Translations under genes and position numbers: made by a program
The notes under the pieces: generated by a model
What the model saw: only the letters and a program-made list of their open reading frames with translations
Databases searched by the model: none
What the model was told of the DNA's origin: nothing
From: Ilyomonas limi
Lineage (GTDB): Bacteria; Bacteroidota; Bacteroidia; Chitinophagales; Chitinophagaceae
NCBI RefSeq assembly: GCF_005233845.1
Contig: NZ_SZQL01000002.1
Location: 124,001-188,000, forward strand
Direction: 5' to 3'
DNA: 64,000 bases
Part shown: piece after piece, positions 8,644-17,369 of the stretch
Layout: each line of letters starts with the position of its first letter
Numbering within the stretch: the first letter of the stretch is position 1

Positions 8644-9567
8644 TTATAAGGGTAATTTCATCTGTTTCCGGTAATGCCGGATATCAGCAATATTATTCAA
8701 AAACAGCCATTCATCTTTCAGTGCATCGCGTATGTAATTGCTGCGGTAAGCAGCCGCTTTCCGCCGCAAAGAGAAATACTTCCATAAAGCCTGCAAATAA
8801 GCAGCAGCAAAGCTTTTACGAATATCCGTTGCGGTATAACGTACAATGGTTTTAATTTTGCGTAGCAACTCCCTTTGTTTATCTGCCTGTTGATTTCTAT
8901 CGTGTATCACATAACTACCCGGGCAAATGCCGACCTTAAAACCATGGTACTGCACGCGTGAGCTGTAATTGTTATCTTCTCCATAATGAAAAAAAAGCGG
9001 ATGAAAATAACCCACTTTTCGCACCACTTCTGCGTGCATCAGCCATGCCGCCGCATTTACAAACCGCACCGGTATTATCTTTTTACCGGCATATATTTTT
9101 TTTTCAATTGCTTTTACTTCATCGCCCGTACATAGACGTTCAAGGTATTTTTTAAAACTGTTATCCAGCATTTTGCCATTACCGCTTTGCTGTACCGGAC
9201 TTACAATACCATATTCCTTATACTGTTGTATTACACTCAGCAATTGCTCAATGCTGTCTTGGTAAACATATACATCCTGGTTAAGTAGTAGCACAAAGTG
9301 TGCCTCTCGCCGGAGCGCAATTTCTATAGCTATATTATTGGCAGCGCCAAAGCCGAGGTTGGTTTTATTTTGTATTAATTCGATATATGGAAATTCCGTT
9401 TTTATAATCTTTACCGTATCATCTTCAGAAGCATTATCTACTACAATCGTAAACTCGTGTACAGAGCTATGCGCCAGTGCCGATAAACATTTTCGTATCC
9501 ACTGCGCACCATTGTAGGTAACAATAATTGTATAAATAACCGGCGATGAAGTATTGTACATTTGCAA
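8644..9567 (-). CDS. Family 2 glycosyltransferase
   Basis: The 307-residue GT-A fold protein begins VIYTIIVTYNGAQWIRKCL, typical of GT2 enzymes. It has VVDNASEDDT (nucleotide-binding Asp), an LLLNQDVYVY segment in the DxD position and HYGEDNNYSSRV (ED catalytic-base motif). The form resembles the rhamnosyltransferase-like GT2 group that builds cell-surface polysaccharides. No membrane segment is evident, so it acts at the cytoplasmic face of the membrane. It heads a likely two-gene operon with tsaC and is divergent from another GT2 gene. The sugar and acceptor are unknown. Confidence 0.9.
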   Translation of the reverse strand: MQMYNTSSPVIYTIIVTYNGAQWIRKCLSALAHSSVHEFTIVVDNASEDDTVKIIKTEFPYIELIQNKTNLGFGAANNIAIEIALRREAHFVLLLNQDVYVYQDSIEQLLSVIQQYKEYGIVSPVQQSGNGKMLDNSFKKYLERLCTGDEVKAIEKKIYAGKKIIPVRFVNAAAWLMHAEVVRKVGYFHPLFFHYGEDNNYSSRVQYHGFKVGICPGSYVIHDRNQQADKQRELLRKIKTIVRYTATDIRKSFAAAYLQALWKYFSLRRKAAAYRSNYIRDALKDEWLFLNNIADIRHYRKQMKLPL

Positions 9568-9627
9568 ATGAATAGCTGCAAAATAAGTGCTTCTTTACTT
9601 TTATTGTTTATAATCCTGTATTAGCCA

Positions 9628-10440
9628 ATGGAATTATCTGTTATAATTACTACTTACAATGCTGCCGAATGGCTCGAAAAAGTAATGTGGGGCTATCAGG
9701 CGCAAGTATTTCGCAATTTTGAATTGGTGATTGCCGATGATGGCTCTAACGATGTTACAAAACAATTGATAGCGCGTATGAGCAAAGACGTGTTTTATCC
9801 GGTAAAGCACGTATGGCATGAGGACGAAGGATTTCGCAAATGCACTATTTTAAATAAAGCTATCAGCGAAGCATCTGCCGATTATCTTATAATATCGGAT
9901 GGCGACTGCATACCACGCAACGACTTTTTGCAGGTGCATGCTACCAGAAGAAAAAAGGGTTATTTTTTATCGGGCGGATACAGCAAGCTGCCCATGCAAT
10001 TATCAAAGCAGATAACGAAAGAGGATATTTTAACGCAACGGTGTTTTGATGTTAACTGGTTAAAAAGGAATGGCTTACCCGATAGTTTTAAGAATAGCAA
10101 GTTTACTGCATCGGGCTGGAAGGCCAATTTACTTAATCTTATTACTCCTACTAATGCTTCCTGGAACGGACACAACTCATCGGCATGGAAGCAGGATATA
10201 CTGAATGTAAATGGCTTTGATGAACGGATGCGTTACGGCGCGCTTGACCGCGAGATGGGTGAGCGCCTGATGAATAATGGTATTAAAGGATTGCAAATAA
10301 GATACAGCGCTATTTGCATACACCTCGACCATTCGCGTGGCTACAAAAACGATAAAGACCTTGCCAGCAATCAGGCGATTCGCGATGCTACCAAAAAAGA
10401 CAAGCGCACCTGGACTGACTTTGGTATAGTGAAAAGCTAA
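9628..10440 (+). CDS. Family 2 glycosyltransferase with galactosyltransferase-like C-terminus
   Basis: The 270-residue protein opens MELSVIITTYNAAEWLEKVM and shows VIADDGSNDVT, then ISDGDCIPRNDF carrying the DxD metal/nucleotide-binding motif (about residues 90-94). The C-terminal part, NVNGFDERMRYGALDREMGERL, matches the acceptor-side motif of the Glyco_transf_7C region. It is an independent gene starting 60 bases from the divergent GT2 gene and ending towards a GT4 gene. Together these suggest a scattered lipopolysaccharide or surface-glycan locus. Specificity cannot be predicted. Confidence 0.9.
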   Translation: MELSVIITTYNAAEWLEKVMWGYQAQVFRNFELVIADDGSNDVTKQLIARMSKDVFYPVKHVWHEDEGFRKCTILNKAISEASADYLIISDGDCIPRNDFLQVHATRRKKGYFLSGGYSKLPMQLSKQITKEDILTQRCFDVNWLKRNGLPDSFKNSKFTASGWKANLLNLITPTNASWNGHNSSAWKQDILNVNGFDERMRYGALDREMGERLMNNGIKGLQIRYSAICIHLDHSRGYKNDKDLASNQAIRDATKKDKRTWTDFGIVKS

Positions 10441-10470
10441 GAAAGAATAGAGCAGAAGATTGGTTAACTA

Positions 10471-11457
10471 TCACGATTTATTACCAATTTTTTGTGCTAT
10501 GAAAGCCAAAATATTATTTGCAAGAATATCCCAGCTAAAAGCTTCTATTTTCCTGCGTCCATTCTCGCCAAGCTTTATACGCAACGCTTTATCGTTAATC
10601 AATTTTTCCAAAGCCTTTCTTACAAAGTAAGCATACCGTTTTACTACAATACCTGTTTCATTGGGTATTAAAAAATCTTTCGTACCTATGTCTGTTCCTA
10701 TTACTGGTATGCCAGAAGCCATAGCTTCGGCGGCTGTATTGGTCCAGCCTGCTTTTCTTTCTACAGCTACAAATACAGAAGCCCTTTTAAAAAGTTCATC
10801 ATTTTTATCCACCGGGTGATTAAGTACAAATTCAAAAGGCGCTTTGGGATGAAAGTTATTTATCAGTTGTTTTGATTTTTCATCAATAGGCGTATCATAT
10901 AGGAGCAGCTTAACTGGGTAGCCTAACCGGTGGAGCTTTTCGGCGGCTTTTACCACTATCCGTGTCCCTTTCTTTTTGCGGCTAAGACGGCCATAACACA
11001 TAATAGTAAACACGTCTTCGGGCTGGTGTAAGTCTTTTGTTTGCGCAGGTAAATTAATCCCGCCTATTTGTTTTATTAGCTCAATTCCATACCTCTTTTT
11101 CACATATTCAAAAGAACTGGTCGAATTTACAAAGATTGTAATTTCCTTATGTTGCAATATCTTATCAATCTTTGCAGTAGGTATCACATGATAAAATATT
11201 TTTAGAAGTGCATTAGCCAACAGCAGTTCGTTTATAAAAACCGTTTCTGTTATAAATAACGCCGTAAAATGGTGCTGCTGCATATTCTCCAGCCTATCCA
11301 TCTTCCCCGAAAAATGGAACCACTCTGGTGGTAATCCTTCAGGTGTAAGAATAATCATTTGATGACCTTGCTGTATAAATCGCTCTCCCAGCTCAAAAAA
11401 GCGGCGTACACCGCCAAATAATTTTGTGTGTGGTAGAATTGCTCCTATTACATACAT
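10471..11457 (-). CDS. Family 4 glycosyltransferase
   Basis: The roughly 328-residue GT-B protein starts MYVIGAILPHTKLFGGVRRFFELGERF, a GT4 N-terminus with the acceptor-side GGVRR loop. The C-terminal half has FTIMCYGRLSRKKKGTRIV and AGWTNTAAEAMASGIPVIGTDIGTKDF, the donor-binding E-x7-E region. An ATG 15 bases further upstream (11472) would only add MLICC and is less likely. It is convergent with the GT2 gene at 9.6 kb and divergent from the FkbM methyltransferase gene. It probably transfers a hexose during surface-glycan assembly; substrate unknown. Confidence 0.9.
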   Translation of the reverse strand: MYVIGAILPHTKLFGGVRRFFELGERFIQQGHQMIILTPEGLPPEWFHFSGKMDRLENMQQHHFTALFITETVFINELLLANALLKIFYHVIPTAKIDKILQHKEITIFVNSTSSFEYVKKRYGIELIKQIGGINLPAQTKDLHQPEDVFTIMCYGRLSRKKKGTRIVVKAAEKLHRLGYPVKLLLYDTPIDEKSKQLINNFHPKAPFEFVLNHPVDKNDELFKRASVFVAVERKAGWTNTAAEAMASGIPVIGTDIGTKDFLIPNETGIVVKRYAYFVRKALEKLINDKALRIKLGENGRRKIEAFSWDILANNILAFIAQKIGNKS

Positions 11458-11616
11458 GCAGCAAATCAACATAGAAATAACCAGATACCCAAACTAAACT
11501 ATCTGTTCGCCAAGTTTACAGATACATGCCTAAATCAAAATCAATTGTTCGTTTACAATATAATTGCACGATGTTAATTGCATGCACATGAAATAAATCT
11601 TTACTTTACCACAGAT

Positions 11617-12354
11617 ATGAGTACAATAAAAAAAATTATAAAAAATTATGGGCTAAACGGGCTGATAGTTTATTTAAAACTTAAAACCGGCAGCACAAAA
11701 AATATACAGGTAGCAGGTTTAAAAAATGAGATTGCATTACGCAATACCAGGGCAGATAAACTTCTCTTCAAGCAAATATTCGTTCATGAAGAGTATAATT
11801 TTAATACCCCTGTACAGCCGCAGTTTATTATAGATGCAGGCGCTAATATTGGATTATCGGCGCTTTATTTTGCCAATCGGTTTCCCGGAGCTGTTATTGT
11901 TGCCGTGGAAGTAGAAAAGGAAAATTTCGAAATGCTTAGCCGGAATACAAAAAACTATCCCAACATAAAGCCTATTAATGCAGGACTTTGGCCAAAGCCA
12001 GCAGTACTGGAGGTGGTGGATTCCGGCTCAGGATCTACAGGTTTTATGGTAAAAGAGACCAGCGCAGATAACCCTAACAGCTTTAAGGCTATTTCCATAA
12101 CTGATATTATACGAATGTATCAGATCTCCATAATTGATATAGTAAAAATAGATATTGAAGGCGCAGAAAAAGAACTGTTTTCTGATAATATTGAATGGAT
12201 AGCCAAAAGCAAAATAATTATACTTGAGCTTCATGACAGAAAAAAAGAAGGCTGTAGCCTGTCATTCTTTACAGCATTTAGTCAGTTCAACTTTGAATGT
12301 CATCCTTTTGAACAAAACTTTTTACTTATCAACAGAGATTTGGTAAAATCGTAA
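11617..12354 (+). CDS. FkbM-family SAM-dependent methyltransferase
   Basis: The 245-residue protein carries a SAM-binding Rossmann motif (FIIDAGANIGLSALYFA, about residues 70-86), an acidic loop (AVEVEKENFEML) and IIDIVKIDIEGAEKELF, the hallmark of the Methyltransf_21/FkbM family. Such enzymes O-methylate sugars or polyketides, and the neighbouring glycosyltransferases point to a glycan here. An upstream ATG at 11578 would add 13 unlikely residues (MHAHEINLYF...), so the ATG at 11617, which gives MSTIKKIIKNYG, is preferred. It is transcribed alone. Confidence 0.88.
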   Translation: MSTIKKIIKNYGLNGLIVYLKLKTGSTKNIQVAGLKNEIALRNTRADKLLFKQIFVHEEYNFNTPVQPQFIIDAGANIGLSALYFANRFPGAVIVAVEVEKENFEMLSRNTKNYPNIKPINAGLWPKPAVLEVVDSGSGSTGFMVKETSADNPNSFKAISITDIIRMYQISIIDIVKIDIEGAEKELFSDNIEWIAKSKIIILELHDRKKEGCSLSFFTAFSQFNFECHPFEQNFLLINRDLVKS

Positions 12355-12466
12355 ACCTTATTAAATATTGTACATAAAAAGAGCAAGAACTGTATTAATA
12401 TATTTACGCTTTATGAGAAGCTTTAAACTGCACTCTTAATTTTAATTTAGACAAGATAATTCAAAA

Positions 12467-13543
12467 CTACTTTACATCCATTACACACCTGAACCCAAGG
12501 TTGTTGGCAGCGCTGTTGGTTTCACCTTTGCCGCGGCTACCTGCTTTGTAACGAATGCAATAATCATCGCTGCAAAGGAAAGAACCGCCGCGCTGCACGT
12601 GTTTTTCCAAATCGGGCTCATCGGGGTCGTAGCTGTCTTTCGGGCCCTGCGGGTTATTGGCAGCACTTTGTGCATAATAATCCGGGCGGTACAAATCGCT
12701 GCACCATTCCCACACATTGCCTTCCATATCGTACAAATGGAACGCATTGGGTGGAAAAGACTTTACTGGTGCAACACCTGTATAACCATCTTCTTTTGTA
12801 TTCTTCCAGGGGAAAGAACCTTCAAAAATATTAGCTACCAATTTGCCGTTGGGCTTAAACTCCTTTCCCCAATAATATTTATCAAAATGCTTCCCGGCGC
12901 GCGCTGCATATTCCCATTCTGCCTCGGTGGGTAAGCGCTTGCCTGCCCATTTTGCATAAGCTGCAGCATCGGTATAACATACTTGTACTACCGGGTCGCT
13001 ATCTTTTCCGGCAATACTGCTATTAGGACCTTGCGGATGTTTCCAATTGGCGCCTGCCTGATACGTCCACCATTGCATAGGATTATTCAATGATACAGCG
13101 TAAGAAGGTGGGGTAAAAACTGCCGAACCAGGCACCAGTTTATCTGCAGGCACGCCGGGAAAATCGGCAGGATTGAGCGGCTGTTCTGCAACGGTTACAT
13201 AGCCGGTAGCTTTTACAAATTGTGCAAATTGTGCATTGGTTACTTCATGTTCGTCCATGTAAAAACTATTGACTGATACAGTATGGATGGGCTTGCTGTC
13301 TGCAAAATCATCGGAGCCCATCCGGAAAGTGCCCCCTTTAATAAAGACCATTCCGGTAGTATCTGCCTTAACTACAGCAGTATGTTGATGCGAGGCGGCT
13401 TTGATGAGTGCGGCTCTTGAAGAAGGTGCTTTGCAGGCAGTACAGTCGGCTTTGGAAACATTGGCCTTATCGGTATTTCCTTTACAGCCCAACAGTATTA
13501 ACAGCAATATAATAACAGAAGGAAATTTCATTAAATACATCAC
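12467..13543 (-). CDS. Formylglycine-generating enzyme family lipoprotein
   Basis: The 358-residue protein has a lipoprotein signal (IILLLILLGC) and an FGE-sulfatase (SUMF1) domain from about residue 65 to the end. Family landmarks are IKGGTFRMGSD, DEHEVTNAQFAQF, LPTEAEWEYAARAG, YDMEGNVWEWCSDL and LGFRC. The segment RGGSFLCSDDYC places cysteines at 324 and 329, the CxxxxC pair that in true FGEs binds copper and oxidises a sulfatase Cys to formylglycine. Many SUMF1-like proteins lack them, so this is a plausible genuine FGE. An alternative start is the Met at 13531. No sulfatase gene is in the window. It is divergent from pyrH. Confidence 0.88.
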   Translation of the reverse strand: MMYLMKFPSVIILLLILLGCKGNTDKANVSKADCTACKAPSSRAALIKAASHQHTAVVKADTTGMVFIKGGTFRMGSDDFADSKPIHTVSVNSFYMDEHEVTNAQFAQFVKATGYVTVAEQPLNPADFPGVPADKLVPGSAVFTPPSYAVSLNNPMQWWTYQAGANWKHPQGPNSSIAGKDSDPVVQVCYTDAAAYAKWAGKRLPTEAEWEYAARAGKHFDKYYWGKEFKPNGKLVANIFEGSFPWKNTKEDGYTGVAPVKSFPPNAFHLYDMEGNVWEWCSDLYRPDYYAQSAANNPQGPKDSYDPDEPDLEKHVQRGGSFLCSDDYCIRYKAGSRGKGETNSAANNLGFRCVMDVK

Positions 13544-13672
13544 TTAAAGAATACAAATTTAAACAGTACAATAATAAACAATAAAACATTAAATCTTATT
13601 TAATTCAACGGTATAAAACATACAAGAATGTCCAGATACTATTATTCTAAGCTTTTTTTATTCCCCCTCCGC

Positions 13673-13703
13673 TTGGCACTTGTGCAAAAATTCTGTCTAT
13701 TTG
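13673..13703 (+). promoter_or_regulatory. Candidate pyrH promoter
   Basis: TTG (13673-13675), 20 bases, then TCTATTTG (13696-13703), a one-mismatch version of TAnnTTTG. The leader would be about 16 bases. Confidence 0.45.
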
Positions 13704-13725
13704 CAAACCAAACATTATATTATAC

Positions 13726-14445
13726 ATGCTTCCTAAATACAAGCGCATTCTTTTAAAATTATCAGGTGAATCTTTCTTAGGCAACAAATCAAACGGCTTC
13801 GATCCTTTTTCTCCCGAGATTATTGAACAATATGCAAATGACATTAAAACCGTAACCGACCTTGGCGTACAGGTAGCCATTGTAATTGGCGGGGGCAATA
13901 TTTATCGCGGTATGAATGAAGCCGAAAGTGGCATTGAGCGTGCCCACGGCGATTACATGGGTATGCTGGCAACGATGATTAATGGTATGGCCATGCAGGC
14001 AATGCTCGAAAAAATTGGCGTTTATACGCGGCTGCAAAGTGCCATTAAAATGGAGCAGATTGCCGAACCGTATATTCGTCGCAAAGCTATCCGCCACCTG
14101 GAAAAAGGCCGGGTAGTGATATTCGGGGCCGGCACAGGCAATCCTTATTTTACTACCGACACAGCCGGTTCTTTGCGCGCGATTGAAATAAAAGCCGATG
14201 TGATTTTGAAAGGCACGCGCGTAGATGGTATTTATACTGCCGATCCGGAAAAAGATTTAACAGCTACCCGCTACGAAAAAATTACTTACCACGAGTGTAT
14301 TGGCCGCAACCTGAAAGTAATGGACATGACTGCCTTCACGCTGTGTATGGAAAACAATTTGCCTATTATTGTATTTGACATGAACAAACCCGGCAACCTG
14401 CTGGAAGTAGTATTAGGTATGAATGTAGGCACGCTGGTATCGTAA
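13726..14445 (+). CDS. pyrH: UMP kinase
   Basis: It phosphorylates UMP to UDP in pyrimidine nucleotide synthesis. The 239-residue protein is full length for the hexameric bacterial UMP kinase of the amino-acid-kinase fold. Motifs are [15 protein letters not shown] at the N-terminus, [13 protein letters not shown] (phosphate loop), [35 protein letters not shown] (UMP and ATP binding) and [13 protein letters not shown]. It has its own candidate promoter and a strong terminator, so it is a single-gene unit here, without the usual tsf or frr neighbour. Confidence 0.97.
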   Translation: MLPKYKRILLKLSGESFLGNKSNGFDPFSPEIIEQYANDIKTVTDLGVQVAIVIGGGNIYRGMNEAESGIERAHGDYMGMLATMINGMAMQAMLEKIGVYTRLQSAIKMEQIAEPYIRRKAIRHLEKGRVVIFGAGTGNPYFTTDTAGSLRAIEIKADVILKGTRVDGIYTADPEKDLTATRYEKITYHECIGRNLKVMDMTAFTLCMENNLPIIVFDMNKPGNLLEVVLGMNVGTLVS

Positions 14446-14471
14446 TATTTTTGCTTACTTTTAATTAATTG

Positions 14472-14498
14472 AAAAGCACCAAAAGGTGCTTTTTTTTG
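14472..14498 (+). terminator. Terminator after pyrH
   Basis: AAAAGCACC (14472-14480) and GGTGCTTTT (14485-14493) form a 9-bp stem with an AAAA loop followed by a T tract. Confidence 0.9.
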
Positions 14499-14516
14499 GG
14501 TCAAGCATTTGTGATA

Positions 14517-14571
14517 CTATAAAGCTCCGGTGGCAGCCTGTGGCGCTACAAGCGCCGTCGCACACTGCAAC
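14517..14571 (+). repeat. Dispersed intergenic repeat, copy C
   Basis: Positions 14536-14571 match the copies at 49408-49443 and 50500-50535 (complement) at about 33 of 36 positions, with core TGGCGCTACAAGCGCC. The upstream CTATAAAGCT...AGCC part is more diverged. Downstream, GCTTTTAAGCGAGTA and GAACCACAGAGAG are also shared with the 49.4-kb copy. Confidence 0.75.
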
Positions 14572-14936
14572 TAAAGACTATCTGTCGGGCTTTTAAGCGA
14601 GTATGTGAGTTGAACCACAGAGAGCACCCGGCGGAGTATAGAGAAGGGCTTCATTACAGATATAGCGAAGCATAACAAAGAGCGCAGACGGAGTTCAGAA
14701 CCATAGGTGTTAGAAATCTTTTAGCTATCCCGAAGGGATGAAATGATTATAGAAAATGGTTGCTTTTTCAAAGAAAAACTCCGGAGAAGTGATATAATTT
14801 TCTGCTATCGTTTGGGATTTACATTCCAGCCTGCCTGTTTTTACTATAATAATGTCAGCCTCTCAGGCTTATTTATTAGCAATCTCAGGTTTAAAACATC
14901 TATGGTTTAGAATACTGTCAGCGTTTAACAAATAAA

Positions 14937-14967
14937 AGGTCCCGAACTTTTAAAAAGTTCGGGACCT
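14937..14967 (-). terminator. Terminator of the rpsL-rpsG operon
   Basis: Near-perfect palindrome with arms AGGTCCCGAACTTTT (14937-14951) and AAAAGTTCGGGACCT (14953-14967). Read on the minus strand it is followed by TTTTATTTG. It lies 84 bases after the rpsG stop. Confidence 0.8.
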
Positions 14968-15050
14968 CTATATATATAGAAACCAAATTATATCTTTATT
15001 CTATCAGGTTAATCAGTACCAACATCAGGCAACATCAAAATCTAAGAGCA

Positions 15051-15518
15051 CTACACTCTAAAGTGCGAGAATGCTTTGTTAGCTTCAGCCATACGGTGGG
15101 TATCTTCTTTCTTTTTGAAGGCGGCACCTTCCCCTTTGCTGGCTGCAACAATTTCATTCGCTAGTTTATCTGCCATGGTACGACCATTTCTTTCGCGGCT
15201 GTAGCGGATGAGCCATTTAATACTTAAAGAAACTTTACGGTCGGCACGTACCTCGGTAGGAATCTGGAAGGTAGCACCACCAATACGACGGCTGCGTACT
15301 TCTACGGCAGGCGTTACATTGGCTAAAGCTCTTTTCCATATTTCGTAGCCATCTTCGCCGGTATTTTTACCTACTTTATCTACTGCATCGTAGAAGATGT
15401 TGATAGCAGTGCTTTTTTTGCCATCCCACATCAGGTTATTAATGAAACGTGTAACCAGCTTATCATTGAAACGCGAATCCGGTGCTAACGGAAGTTTCTT
15501 GGCTTGAGATTTTCTCAT
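15051..15518 (-). CDS. rpsG: 30S ribosomal protein S7
   Basis: This primary 16S rRNA-binding protein nucleates the head of the small subunit and contacts mRNA and E-site tRNA. The 155-residue product is full length. Family stretches are DSRFNDKLVTRFINNLMWDGKKSTA, NVTPAVEVRSRRIGGATFQIP and KWLIRYSRERNGRTMADKLANEI. It follows rpsL by 33 bases and shares its promoter. In most bacteria fusA and the S10 operon genes follow; here a terminator follows instead. Confidence 0.98.
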   Translation of the reverse strand: MRKSQAKKLPLAPDSRFNDKLVTRFINNLMWDGKKSTAINIFYDAVDKVGKNTGEDGYEIWKRALANVTPAVEVRSRRIGGATFQIPTEVRADRKVSLSIKWLIRYSRERNGRTMADKLANEIVAASKGEGAAFKKKEDTHRMAEANKAFSHFRV

Positions 15519-15551
15519 TGTGTATATACAATTATAATAGCTTACTTAAAT

Positions 15552-15959
15552 TTATTTTTTACCTTTTGCAGGTGCGGCGGCTGCGCCGGCTTTTGCCTTT
15601 TTAGTACCATATTTACTACGGCTTTGCTTACGGTCTTTTACACCGGCAGTATCCAGGCTACCGCGTACAATATGATAGCGCACACCCGGCAAGTCCTTCA
15701 CACGACCACCGCGTATCAATACGATAGAGTGCTCCTGTAAGTTGTGACCTTCACCAGGAATATAAGCAATCACTTCCACTTTGTTTGTCAAACGCACTTT
15801 TGCTACTTTACGAAGCGCTGAATTTGGCTTTTTTGGAGTAGTAGTATATACCCTGGTGCAAACACCACGGCGCTGCGGGCAAGCATCCAAAGCTCTCGAT
15901 TTGCTCTTTGCCCTTATTATTTCACGACCTTTTCTTACTAACTGCTGTATTGTTGGCAT
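15552..15959 (-). CDS. rpsL: 30S ribosomal protein S12
   Basis: It is the decoding-centre protein of the small subunit. The 135-residue product includes the invariant [13 protein letters not shown] start, [31 protein letters not shown] and [28 protein letters not shown]. The streptomycin-relevant lysines ([17 protein letters not shown]) are in the ordinary sensitive form. The C-terminal tail is Lys/Ala-rich. A textbook Bacteroidota promoter lies just upstream, and rpsG is the only other gene in the operon. Confidence 0.98.
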   Translation of the reverse strand: MPTIQQLVRKGREIIRAKSKSRALDACPQRRGVCTRVYTTTPKKPNSALRKVAKVRLTNKVEVIAYIPGEGHNLQEHSIVLIRGGRVKDLPGVRYHIVRGSLDTAGVKDRKQSRSKYGTKKAKAGAAAAPAKGKK

Positions 15960-15987
15960 TATAAACCAATTAAAATTTTTAGGACGG

Positions 15988-16021
15988 CAAAGGTAACAGC
16001 CTTTGTTTTAACTTCCAAAAA
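15988..16021 (-). promoter_or_regulatory. rpsL-rpsG promoter
   Basis: On the minus strand, TTTTTG (16016-16021), 20 bases, then TACCTTTG (15988-15995). This matches the Bacteroidota consensus TTTG-N19/20-TAnnTTTG. The leader is about 20 bases. Confidence 0.8.
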
Positions 16022-16047
16022 CAAAAAGTAAAAATTTAGTGATAGCA

Positions 16048-16128
16048 CACAGATGACACGGATTAAAGCACGGATTAGGAAAAATGAGGACAGAACTGAT
16101 GAGGAAATCTGATAAAACCGATTTATTC
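16048..16128 (+). repeat. ACACGGATTAAAGCACGGAT-type intergenic repeat, copy 1
   Basis: About 80 bases align with 25978-26048: identical blocks include TAAAGCACGGATT, AACTGAT and CGATTTATT. A shared ATTCGYGTAATT-type stretch follows each copy (about 16160 and 26090). Confidence 0.65.
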
Positions 16129-16239
16129 CTGCTTTAATTTACCTCTAAAAAACTCCAAACAATCCGTACAATTCGCGTAATTGGCGTTTGAACCATTCGA
16201 GCTGAAGGTAAATCCATGCTTTAATCCGGGCGCTATAAA

Positions 16240-17304
16240 TCAAACCGGGAGCATCCAACCATAAGTGTCTTCTGCCCTGCCCTCGCGGATGTCGGTTAAT
16301 CTTTGCTTTAATTCTTTAGCAATATTGTATTTCTCCAAATCAAAATACATAGAGAAATCCTGATACCGCAATTCTTTAACGCGCGAAATAGTTGCCGCTG
16401 TACCGGTGCCAAATATTTCGGTAAAAGTGCCTGCCTTATACGCATCTATCAGTTCATCAATATTGATTTTTCTTTCTTCTACGTGTATGCCCATCTCGTG
16501 CAATACTTTAATGGCACTGTCACGCGTTACGCCATTCAATATAGTTCCTTCTTCCAGCGATGGTGTGATAGCTACATTATTAATGATAAAAAACACGTTC
16601 ATGGTACCTACCTCCTGTAGCCATTTGTGTTCAAATGCATCGGTCCACAACACCTGATCATAGCCTTGTTCTTTTGCTTTTTGTGCTGCCAGCAGGCTAC
16701 CGCCATAGTTGCCGGCATTCTTGGCAAAGCCTACGCCACCAGGCGCTGCACGGGTGTAGGTTTCTTCTACATAAATCTTCATTGGTGCGTCATAATATGC
16801 TCCTGCCGGACTTAACAGGATCAAAAATTTATATTTTTTAGAAGCATGTACACCCAGGCTTTCGTCGGTGGCAAACATTACCGGGCGGATGTATAATGAA
16901 TGATCGGGCTTGGTAGGAATCCAGTCTTCATCCACCGCAACTAACTGCTTCATACCTTCAATAAATATTTCTTCGGGTACTTCGGGCATTTGCATGCGCT
17001 GTGCTGAAATATTAAAGCGTTTCCAGTTGTCGTACGGACGAAAAATAAACGCTTCACCGTCTGCGTTCTTATAGGCCTTAATGCCTTCAAAAATAGCCTG
17101 CCCATAATGCAATGCCGCCATCGAAGGCATAAATTGTATAGGTCCAAAAGGGTTGATTTCTACATTTTTCCATTCGCCGTTTTCATAATCGGCTTCCAGC
17201 ATGTGGTCGGTAAAATCTTTACCAAATACCAGCTTTTCAAAAGAGGTGCTTTTTAGTTTGCTTTCTGTAGCTTTTGTGATCGCTATATCCATAGCTGCTG
17301 TCAT
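16240..17304 (-). CDS. ilvE: Branched-chain amino acid aminotransferase
   Basis: A PLP enzyme of fold type IV that interconverts Leu, Ile and Val with their 2-oxo acids using glutamate/2-oxoglutarate. The 354-residue product is of the longer group (eukaryotic-like BCAT). Motifs are PSMAALHYGQAIFEGIKAYK, YIRPVMFATDESLGV, GGVGFAKNAGNYGGSLLAAQKAKEQGYDQVLWTD (catalytic Lys in FAKNAGNY) and EVGTMNVFFI. A longer frame to 17361 exists but its first 19 residues (MLTTVSFSFF...) are unlike the family, so the ATG at 17304 is used. It is divergent from the next gene with only 65 bases between the starts. Confidence 0.96.
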   Translation of the reverse strand: MTAAMDIAITKATESKLKSTSFEKLVFGKDFTDHMLEADYENGEWKNVEINPFGPIQFMPSMAALHYGQAIFEGIKAYKNADGEAFIFRPYDNWKRFNISAQRMQMPEVPEEIFIEGMKQLVAVDEDWIPTKPDHSLYIRPVMFATDESLGVHASKKYKFLILLSPAGAYYDAPMKIYVEETYTRAAPGGVGFAKNAGNYGGSLLAAQKAKEQGYDQVLWTDAFEHKWLQEVGTMNVFFIINNVAITPSLEEGTILNGVTRDSAIKVLHEMGIHVEERKINIDELIDAYKAGTFTEIFGTGTAATISRVKELRYQDFSMYFDLEKYNIAKELKQRLTDIREGRAEDTYGWMLPV

Positions 17305-17369
17305 AGTAGTACATTTGTTTGCAAATAAACAAAAAAAAGAAAAGCTAACTGTTGTTAACATTTATTAAC

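Larger units (their letters stand above)
14499..15050. other. Gene-free, repeat-rich gap between pyrH and rpsG
   Basis: No gene is seen in about 550 bases. It holds a copy of a dispersed element (14517-14571), a shared downstream stretch (GCTTTTAAGCGAGTA at 14589, GAACCACAGAGAG at 14612), a TATCCCGAAGGGATGAAAT stretch near 14727, a half copy of the CTGTCAGCG palindrome near 14915 and the rpsG terminator hairpin (14937-14967). Confidence 0.6.

Noticed and set aside
14499-15050. CRISPR-like or insertion-sequence remnant in the repeat-rich gap
   Set aside because: The repeats are single dispersed copies without regular spacing, spacers or a transposase frame.
17352-17369. A six-codon N-terminal extension of the hypothetical gene before rdgB
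   Set aside because: It would overlap the leader of divergent ilvE; the ATG at 17370 gives a better start.
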